IMG/VR virus record: IMGVR_UViG_3300027782_002219
Location: 1 to 41,325 of that record
Source: a virus
Length of the DNA stretch: 41,325 nucleotides
Direction: 5' to 3' (one strand)
Part shown: positions 14,136-20,631 of the stretch, one piece after another
How positions within the stretch are numbered: position 1 is the stretch's first letter
Layout: each line of letters begins with the position of its first letter
Notes under the pieces: model-generated
Databases searched by the model: none
Told to the model about the DNA's origin: nothing
The model's input: only the letters and a program-made list of their open reading frames with translations
Position numbers and translations under genes: made by a program

Positions 14136-15361
14136 TATTTACTCCAATTCTTGGCAGCATTAAAGTTTTGATGACTGAACTCTAATCGATCAACCAGTTT
14201 CAATGCATTACCTTTTAGTTTATCTACAGCAACAAATCCTTCTGGTGCTGTGCTTTTGAAACCACTGTCTGTACGTACAAATGTGCCAATTGATCTAATG
14301 GTTTCCAATTTACGAATGATCATAAGTTTTGCTTCAATGATCATATTCATCAAATCAAATACATTCTTTAATTGAGCGGCATTAGTACGATAGAATCGCA
14401 TGACTTCTGTTTTCTCTTTGATGCGCTTTTCTTTTGTATCTGCTTTCTTTGCTGCTAGTATTTCTTTATTGAGTCTATCTTCCACCCATTTCATTAACCC
14501 ATTTACATGTGCTCTGGTATCACGAATCTCTTGACCTTCACGCACTTTGGTGTTGTTGTACGTTTTGATCTGCATCAGATAAGTTTCGGACGATGATATT
14601 TTATTCAATGTCAGTGCAGGTATTGTAGTAAACAATCTTCCTGCTTGTGAAAGAATGGATGTAAGATCAGCAGTTTCTTTTTCTGTAAACGTAGCAGAAC
14701 CAGAGGCATCAGTGAATGATGCGTCACGAAACCAAACATCTTTCGTTGTTGTTAGATGTCCCAAATCAATGTTGAAGGATGCTTTCATGTTTTCAATATC
14801 TTTGCCCGTGTATGATGTATGAAACACCACACCAAGTTGTGCCGCCATCATCATCTTTGCAAGTTTAGTATTTGCTGGTACAGCATACACAATCGTATTT
14901 GGTTGAAAGGTAATATACTCTTCACCTTCAATTGTTTGTGGAGTCAGATCATCTTTGGTAAACATCATATCACCCTGTAGAATACCTTTAATGCCTAACT
15001 TTGGTAGATACGCAAGTGCAATCTTTAGTTTATTGTTTAGACCTTCTGCCGCATGGTTCTCATCAATATCTTCATCAGTATAATTTAGTTTGGCATTCTT
15101 GTTAAACACTGATTTTGTACCAACAAAAAATTTACCATTCTCTGGGTTGATACCAGCAAAGATAGCAGGTGACCCGTCCCATTTTGTAGTAACATTCACT
15201 TTAACATCAGAGTGACCTGCTAACATATTACGGAGTGAACGCAGAAAATTAATTGCTTCTCTTGCACCAGACACACCATTATTCAATACATTATCTTCCA
15301 AATGTTCTAGATGAACATTCTTGCCTTCTTTTGCTTCTGTTATGTATTCTAAAAATTTCAT
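14135..15361 (-). CDS. RNA-ligase-like nucleotidyltransferase with capsid-targeting N-terminus (408 aa)
   Basis: The N-terminus MKFLEYITE|A again matches the T4 capsid-targeting layout with an IxE site. Residues 57-64 (VTTKWDGS) look like motif I of the covalent nucleotidyltransferases (ATP-dependent RNA/DNA ligases, capping enzymes), K60 being the candidate AMP-linked lysine. FFVGTKS (78-84) fits motif III, ILQGDMMF (127-134) motif IV, and LMQIKTYN (262-269) motif V. The C-terminal third is helical and basic. T4 RNA ligases are not packaged, so an RNA-ligase-like enzyme in the head would be new to me. The start ATG shares a TAATG overlap with the upstream gene. Ligase activity is inferred from motifs alone; other nucleotidyl transfers are possible. 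Confidence 0.78.
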   Translation of the reverse strand: MKFLEYITEAKEGKNVHLEHLEDNVLNNGVSGAREAINFLRSLRNMLAGHSDVKVNVTTKWDGSPAIFAGINPENGKFFVGTKSVFNKNAKLNYTDEDIDENHAAEGLNNKLKIALAYLPKLGIKGILQGDMMFTKDDLTPQTIEGEEYITFQPNTIVYAVPANTKLAKMMMAAQLGVVFHTSYTGKDIENMKASFNIDLGHLTTTKDVWFRDASFTDASGSATFTEKETADLTSILSQAGRLFTTIPALTLNKISSSETYLMQIKTYNNTKVREGQEIRDTRAHVNGLMKWVEDRLNKEILAAKKADTKEKRIKEKTEVMRFYRTNAAQLKNVFDLMNMIIEAKLMIIRKLETIRSIGTFVRTDSGFKSTAPEGFVAVDKLKGNALKLVDRLEFSHQNFNAAKNWSK

Positions 15362-16443
15362 TATAGTTGTAAACCTAACTTATCATTTATTCTCGTAAAT
15401 GATGCTTTATTTCGAAATATATAATTACCACCTTTTACAGTGTCTTCCGCTTCCACCGTTGAAACCATTTTAAATGCAGGAACTCCATCTTTACTCATAC
15501 TCATTTTAACGACATTCAAATCTTGAAACGCTTGATTTATAACATAGTCAAAGTCAAAATCTGTTTTTGCAATAACTTTAGTTAAACCGTAAACCACATT
15601 TGTACTCGTATATGCTTTTTTACCACTTTGATAATCTTTTATTTCTTGTGCTGGAACTTTTTTTGTAGAATCAATAATGAATTCATTTAAAAACCTTGCA
15701 TATGCTGTAGGTTTTTCTAAACCTATTTTGGTTATTTCTTTAAGTTTAAAAGTTTCAAATTTCGTGGAATCATCTTTAAAATTGACACCCTTAAATATTT
15801 CTTGCAATTTGATTGCAGGAATATCCATTTTATTTTTAGTTGAGGAATCTTTTAACAATTCACCAAAGGCAAGAACAATACCCTCATACATTCCACTATT
15901 CGTCAAAGTTCTTAGAACTACAATCTCTTTCTGATATTTCGCAAATTCTCGGTCATCACTCATCGCATCTAATCTTTCGACCACAAGTTTAGGTGCCAAT
16001 GTGTTTGTACCACCCGATGCTGCCTTAGAACTAAAACCGTAATAATGTTCATTTTTAATGAAGAAATCAAAAACTTCATAGTTCTGTCGAACTGGGAAAA
16101 CTATATTGTGTACTGTTCTACCTCTAAGAAATTTAAGTGCAAAAAACGGCCCTAATAATTCTCCAAAATTTTTGATTAAATCTTCAGTTTTTATTTGTTT
16201 ACCACTATTAACATATAATTTTTTTAAATTATCTGCTGTAGTGTTACCTTCCATAAAATCAACCAAACCTTTAAGATACCCTTTTGATTCTGATGGAATT
16301 TCCGTACTTTTTTGTATTTCCCCTTTCAGAATCTTAGAATATTCTTTAATTGGGATTTCCCAAAATTTATCATTTTTTTGTCGAACCAATTGTGGTATGT
16401 CTATCTTTTGTAAAGTAGCAAATAAATCTTTTGGTTGTAACAT
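15361..16443 (-). CDS. Unknown protein, first gene of the late operon (360 aa)
   Basis: I do not recognise this family. It is soluble and lysine-rich, with a segment EVFDFFIKNEHYYGFSSKAA (residues 123-142) in which D126 and S139-K140 are spaced as in some PD-(D/E)xK nuclease cores, followed by a glycine/serine turn. That suggestion is weak. The gene begins with ATG at 16443 behind AAGGA and lies 32 bases from a perfect late promoter. It has no capsid-targeting-like N-terminus (MLQPKDLFATLQ). It may be a virion or takeover protein because of its late expression, but no function can be given. Confidence 0.75.
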   Translation of the reverse strand: MLQPKDLFATLQKIDIPQLVRQKNDKFWEIPIKEYSKILKGEIQKSTEIPSESKGYLKGLVDFMEGNTTADNLKKLYVNSGKQIKTEDLIKNFGELLGPFFALKFLRGRTVHNIVFPVRQNYEVFDFFIKNEHYYGFSSKAASGGTNTLAPKLVVERLDAMSDDREFAKYQKEIVVLRTLTNSGMYEGIVLAFGELLKDSSTKNKMDIPAIKLQEIFKGVNFKDDSTKFETFKLKEITKIGLEKPTAYARFLNEFIIDSTKKVPAQEIKDYQSGKKAYTSTNVVYGLTKVIAKTDFDFDYVINQAFQDLNVVKMSMSKDGVPAFKMVSTVEAEDTVKGGNYIFRNKASFTRINDKLGLQL

Positions 16444-16474
16444 TCCGAGTCCTTTCCATACAACGTTGACTCAG

Positions 16475-16482
16475 TATTTATA
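16475..16482 (-). promoter_or_regulatory. T4-type late promoter (TATAAATA)
   Basis: The minus strand reads TATAAATA, a perfect match to the T4 late promoter -10-like element recognised by gp55-RNA polymerase. It overlaps the stop codon of the helicase gene and lies about 32 bases before the ATG of the 360-aa gene. It would drive the long coupled operon that contains the ligase-like gene, iscU, the A-type carrier and the sugar cassette. A gp55 gene is present in this window. Confidence 0.75.
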
Positions 16483-17881
16483 CTTTAAATCCCCCAAAGT
16501 TTTTGAACTTGCTTGTACGTTCACGTTCACCGAAAGTATTCAGTGGTTTGTTATCAATTTGACCAGCATCGACAATATCTTCTTGTGCCGACTGTTCTAC
16601 ATCATACAGTTTCATCTTGCCTCTGTCAATACCTATAACGAATCTTTTGAAGGTATTGGGATCATTGTACCGATTCTTTAGTTGCTTAACCATTAACTGA
16701 TTTAACTGCTCTAATTCTTCGGTACTTATCAAAGCAAACATAAAATCAGCAGTCGCTGGAAGACCGAATGATTCTGATGTATCCTCAAGCCCAGGATCAC
16801 TGCTTGTGAACCCGCTACGGGTTGTCTGAGTGGCTGAGACTATGGGTACTGAGAACTCGACCGCTAGACCCCGCAATTCTTCTGCAATCGCCTTAATATA
16901 TGAGTAACTATTGACATTAGAACCCGCTTTAATTCTGGCACTTGCACAAATGTTAAGGTAGTCAATAAAGATGATATCAGGTTTGAAACTTTTCTTTAGT
17001 TGCAATTCATTTAACAAAGCGCGGAAGTGTAGTGCCGATGCGGCCGCGGTCGGATATTCTTTGATAATCAACTTACCTTGTGTCTTTACTCGCATTGCAG
17101 AGAACTTGCGGTCATAGTCCTGTTTACTGATGGCATGCAAATCAGAAATGTCAATGTTCAACAAATTGGCATCGATACGTTCAGCAATTCTTTCTTCTGC
17201 CATTTCCATTGTAATGTACAATACGTTCTGTCCTTGAGATAAACATGAACCAGCAACGTGACACATAAACAAAGATTTACCAACACCTGTACCTGCAAGT
17301 GCAATGTTCAGAGTTTTTGTTGGCAGACCACCTTTAGTGATCTTATTGAATATGTCTAGGTCAAATGGAATCTTTGTTTCATGGCGATGATAGAAGTCAA
17401 ATCGATTTTCAGAATCTTCAACATAATCATGACCAACAGATGAATCAAATGATACACCAAGTGCATCACTCAATAGTTGTGGAATAGAACCTTTACTGTC
17501 TTTGTCGGATTTGTTATCAAGAATCTTTACAGATTGCATGATGGCATTATAGATTGCTTTATCTTGGCAAAACTTTTCAGTGTTGTCTATTAACCATTCT
17601 ATATTTGATTTCTCTTCTTTCTCTGAATTGATTCTACGAAGAATTTCAATTGAATCTTGAACTTGTTGTTCGGTAAGTCTTTTGGATTCTGAAAAATTAA
17701 TTACAAGTGATTCGTAGGTTGGAAGATGTTTGTAGTGATTGATATACTCATTGACTTCTTCAAAGAGTATTTTTTCGGTGTTGTCTGTAAAGTATTCTGA
17801 CTTTATGAAAGGTAAAATTTTACGTGCGTAGTCCTCATTGAATATCAAGTTCTTTATTATTGTCGTTTCCAATCTCTCCAT
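16478..17881 (-). CDS. 41: Replicative DNA helicase, DnaB/gp41 family (467 aa)
   Basis: The N-terminal DnaB-like domain (ERLETTIIKNLIFNEDYARK) is followed by a RecA-type motor: Walker A GTGVGKS (197-203) and Walker B DIIFIDYLNI with the downstream SATQTTR sensor region. The length is close to T4 gp41 (475 aa). As a hexamer it unwinds the fork 5'-3' on the lagging strand and works with a primase, which is not in this window. I chose the ATG at 17881; the longer frame would need TTG at 17887. The gene overlaps the small protein upstream by 47 bases, the uvsX-small gene-gp41 order known in cyanophage-type genomes. A late promoter is embedded at its end. Confidence 0.95.
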   Translation of the reverse strand: MERLETTIIKNLIFNEDYARKILPFIKSEYFTDNTEKILFEEVNEYINHYKHLPTYESLVINFSESKRLTEQQVQDSIEILRRINSEKEEKSNIEWLIDNTEKFCQDKAIYNAIMQSVKILDNKSDKDSKGSIPQLLSDALGVSFDSSVGHDYVEDSENRFDFYHRHETKIPFDLDIFNKITKGGLPTKTLNIALAGTGVGKSLFMCHVAGSCLSQGQNVLYITMEMAEERIAERIDANLLNIDISDLHAISKQDYDRKFSAMRVKTQGKLIIKEYPTAAASALHFRALLNELQLKKSFKPDIIFIDYLNICASARIKAGSNVNSYSYIKAIAEELRGLAVEFSVPIVSATQTTRSGFTSSDPGLEDTSESFGLPATADFMFALISTEELEQLNQLMVKQLKNRYNDPNTFKRFVIGIDRGKMKLYDVEQSAQEDIVDAGQIDNKPLNTFGERERTSKFKNFGGFKV

Positions 17882-18152
17882 TTTCAACTTTCGATAATAG
17901 TATTTCTGTTAGTATATCACCAAGAATCTCACGAAACTCGGGATCATTTTGCAATTCTTCAACCGTAAATTTACCTTCTTGAATTAGAGTATAGTCAAAT
18001 TTTAATCGTGCAACTTCCTCTTCTTCTATTATTTGTGCGTGACCATAGTGATATAAAACTCCTGTATATTTTCCAGTTTTGATTCCCACTGCTGTGGCTT
18101 TTCCATCTTCAGAGGGAACCAAATCATAGTCTATACTATACAATAGTGTCAT
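17835..18152 (-). CDS. Conserved small protein between uvsX and gp41 (105 aa)
   Basis: From the ATG at 18152 (MTLLYSIDYDLVPSEDGKAT), which has GGAAGAAG upstream, the protein resembles the conserved 'hypothetical' found between uvsX and gp41 in T4-like phages of aquatic bacteria. It is beta-rich at the start (VGIKTGKYTGVLYHYG) and ends in an acidic helical part (EILGDILTEILL). A longer frame to 18209 would overlap uvsX by 74 bases and is less likely. The function is not known; the fixed position suggests a replication or recombination accessory. Confidence 0.8.
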   Translation of the reverse strand: MTLLYSIDYDLVPSEDGKATAVGIKTGKYTGVLYHYGHAQIIEEEEVARLKFDYTLIQEGKFTVEELQNDPEFREILGDILTEILLSKVENGEIGNDNNKELDIQ

Positions 18153-19200
18153 CGGTTTCTTCTTCCAGAACTGAAGTGTTTCCCATAATGCTGCCATACG
18201 TGATCTCATATCGTTTCCTTACATATTCTTTGAACTTCTCACTAGCAAGAATATCATTCCAAAACTCTGCGGTTTGTGTATCATCAAAACGTTTCTTGTC
18301 ACCAATCTCACCAGTCTCTTGATCAACTTTGGCATACCAACCATTAGATGGTTTATTTACAAAGTTACCTTCAAGTGCAATGTCCATCAGACCAGAATAC
18401 TTTTGAATACCACCATCGAACGATACTGCCACAGGTATCTTTGACTTCTCACGCACGAATCGTGACTTCTCAACATTGATAATGAAGTTGTATCCTGTGA
18501 TTTCGGTGCCGGTCTTTTCTTGCTGACGACCAAGAATCCAAATTGTATCTGCTGAGTAATACGAACCTGTACCACCACCAACGATATCTCTAGGATACAA
18601 ACCAATCTCTTTGTATGTGTGATTCACAACAACCATTGGAATGTCTTTGATAGTCAAGTGTGGTGTGACCATACGGAACAACGACTTCATTTGTTTTGCA
18701 CGACTCATATCTGCAACAGTCTTACCTTCTGTTGCATCATCAACTTCTTTCTTTGATGCTAGATTACCAATTGAATCAAGAATGATAATAACTTTATCGC
18801 CTTTTGCAATCTGCTGCAACTGGACCATTATATCATGTTTTAACTGCTCAACGTCGGTAATAGGAGTATGCAACACCCGATTGGTATCAATATTGAATGT
18901 ATCGAAATAAGATTGAGGAGTCCCAAACTCGCTATCGTAAAATAGAATAACGGCATCTTTGTATTTCTCCAAGTATGCAGATGCCATTAACAAAGCAAAT
19001 GCAGTTTTAAAATGTTTTGATGGACCAGCAAACATAGTCAGACCAGGTGTCAGACCGCCGTCCAGATTACCAGATAGTGCCACATTAACCATAGGCACAC
19101 CAGTTTGTATCATATCTTTCTCAGTAAAAAACTGAGATGATGCAAGGATCGAAGTTTCTTTAATTGTCGATGCCTTTTTTAACTTGTCAAGAACGCTCAT
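18136..19200 (-). CDS. uvsX: UvsX, RecA-like recombinase (354 aa)
   Basis: A RecA-fold ATPase with the UvsX-type Walker A GPSKHFKT (59-66), Walker B KVIIILDSIGNL and the polymerisation/L2 region around VGGGTGSYYSADTIW. Length and wording fit T4 UvsX (391 aa), with a shorter, acidic C-terminus (VLEEETDDTIV). It forms filaments on single-stranded DNA and drives strand exchange and recombination-dependent replication with gp46/47, which are also encoded here. The ATG overlaps the upstream membrane-protein gene by 14 bases, and a promoter candidate lies about 70 bases upstream. Confidence 0.95.
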   Translation of the reverse strand: MSVLDKLKKASTIKETSILASSQFFTEKDMIQTGVPMVNVALSGNLDGGLTPGLTMFAGPSKHFKTAFALLMASAYLEKYKDAVILFYDSEFGTPQSYFDTFNIDTNRVLHTPITDVEQLKHDIMVQLQQIAKGDKVIIILDSIGNLASKKEVDDATEGKTVADMSRAKQMKSLFRMVTPHLTIKDIPMVVVNHTYKEIGLYPRDIVGGGTGSYYSADTIWILGRQQEKTGTEITGYNFIINVEKSRFVREKSKIPVAVSFDGGIQKYSGLMDIALEGNFVNKPSNGWYAKVDQETGEIGDKKRFDDTQTAEFWNDILASEKFKEYVRKRYEITYGSIMGNTSVLEEETDDTIV

Positions 19201-20089
19201 CTATATCTCCAATGTCAGCAATGTTATCTTTCCGTATTACTTGATGCTTATCATCTACTAAGAATGATTCTATACTAGGAGTATCATTCTTGTCAATCTT
19301 TTTCTTTCTTACTGCCCTTTTAGGTTTAACTCTTTCTTCTTCTATTCTACGATACGTTTGATTAGCAGCAATCAACAACAACACTGCCAGTGGATCAAAT
19401 ACCACAATAATTACAAAGATTACTAACCGAACTGCTTTATCAATCAAGTCACGATCTTGTGTGCCATAAACTACATCTGCCACATACTTTATAGGCCCCA
19501 AGTCTGATTCAGCCTTTTTGATTTCCAAGGAGATAGGAGACTTTTCTTCCGTAATTTTCTGTATTTCGGTCTGCGCCCTAGTAATCTCATCAGCCGCTCG
19601 TAGACGTTCTTTCTGTTGGGCTTTGCGGATTTGGTTCGACCTCTCAGCCCCCCTTTCGTCCGTCGAGCGTGCCATGACTTGATCGACAGCCGCATCCAAC
19701 TGTAAAAGATTTTTGCGATTAACTTCGATGGTTTCTTTAAGCGTTTTGATCTTCTCATCATAAATGAATTCCTTTTCAACCAATGGTGTAATACCAGTAG
19801 AATGCTCAATGTGTGCTTTTGAAAGATAACCAAAGATACCCATTGAAGTTATACCCATGAGTAATATAACTGCAATCAGAAAATACACTTTCAATGCAGA
19901 GAATGTTTCTTTCCAGTTATTGTATAACCAAGATACTGTTACCAATTTTGCTGCTTCAAGTACCGAACCCATAATGATAATAGGCCAGTATGAACCAGGA
20001 AATATCTGTGCAAGACCAATAACGGAATAATATGCTGCAATACCAGACAGAGCAATTGCAGTAATAAATGGTAGAATAGCGTTTATCAT
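19187..20089 (-). CDS. Multi-span membrane protein with long coiled coil (300 aa)
   Basis: Three hydrophobic helices are visible near the start (about residues 3-24, 34-54 and 67-90). A charged coiled-coil-like stretch of about 100 residues follows (KIKTLKETIEVNRKNLLQLD and on), then a fourth helix near residues 220-243 (VIFVIIVVFDPLAVLLLIAA), and a basic, then acidic cytoplasmic tail. The same organisation with an FDPLAVLLLIAANQ helix occurs in unassigned proteins next to the recombination genes of other T4-like aquatic phages. No enzyme motif is seen. A structural role at the inner membrane, such as anchoring replication or influencing lysis timing, is speculation. Confidence 0.8.
   Translation of the reverse strand: MINAILPFITAIALSGIAAYYSVIGLAQIFPGSYWPIIIMGSVLEAAKLVTVSWLYNNWKETFSALKVYFLIAVILLMGITSMGIFGYLSKAHIEHSTGITPLVEKEFIYDEKIKTLKETIEVNRKNLLQLDAAVDQVMARSTDERGAERSNQIRKAQQKERLRAADEITRAQTEIQKITEEKSPISLEIKKAESDLGPIKYVADVVYGTQDRDLIDKAVRLVIFVIIVVFDPLAVLLLIAANQTYRRIEEERVKPKRAVRKKKIDKNDTPSIESFLVDDKHQVIRKDNIADIGDIDERS
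19267..19296 (-). promoter_or_regulatory. Candidate sigma70-type promoter for uvsX (TTGACA-N18-TAGAAT)
   Basis: The -35 TTGACA (19291-19296) and the -10 TAGAAT (19267-19272, five of six matches) are separated by 18 bases on the minus strand. They lie in the 3' end of the membrane-protein gene, about 67 bases before the uvsX ATG. The match is good but inside coding sequence, so chance cannot be excluded. Confidence 0.45.
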
Positions 20090-20631
20090 GGATTTCGTTT
20101 ATTATGTGGTACATCAAACACTAATGTAATACGTACCTCATCTCCTATGTTTTTAGCGGAATGTTCAAGTTTATTGTTGAACCAAAACAATGTGCCAGGT
20201 TCAACAATAAAACTCTCATCTCCTACAGTATACATGTATCGACCCTGTATTGACAAGTGATATCTGTCTTTAGTGAGGTAATAAGTACCAAAGTCAGTAT
20301 GTTTACCAACTTCACCACCAACAGGTAATGAAAGAAACGCACATCGTCTGAAATCTTTAAAATGTCGTTTTATAAATGACACTGCTTCAGTGTGATGATA
20401 ATATGCTGGTGCTGGTGTACACCCTTCAGAATCAAATACATAATCATCAGGTTTATCTATTGTACCAATTACCAGTTGAAGCACACCACTTTGGCTTATA
20501 TAAACATCAGGATCAAGAACTGTGGCATTTTCAAGTCCCTTCTGATAATTCCAATCGGATGCATGTTCTTCCAACTGCTTCTTTATCTTAGAAACGTTAA
20601 TGCCAGTTTTAATTATGCGTATGTTTTTCAT
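20086..20631 (-). CDS. Aspartyl/asparaginyl beta-hydroxylase-like 2OG-Fe(II) oxygenase (181 aa)
   Basis: The double-stranded beta-helix iron site is complete: H111 and D113 in KHTDFGTYYL, H157 in NNKLEHSAKN and the 2-oxoglutarate-binding arginine R167 in VRITLVFDV. This pattern, with GTLFWFNN before the distal histidine, is that of the aspartyl/asparaginyl beta-hydroxylase family. The substrate may be a protein side chain or a small molecule; it is not readable. The gene lies between DNA polymerase and the membrane protein, overlapping both neighbours. A second, different 2OG oxygenase is encoded at 25304-25867. Confidence 0.85.
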   Translation of the reverse strand: MKNIRIIKTGINVSKIKKQLEEHASDWNYQKGLENATVLDPDVYISQSGVLQLVIGTIDKPDDYVFDSEGCTPAPAYYHHTEAVSFIKRHFKDFRRCAFLSLPVGGEVGKHTDFGTYYLTKDRYHLSIQGRYMYTVGDESFIVEPGTLFWFNNKLEHSAKNIGDEVRITLVFDVPHNKRNP

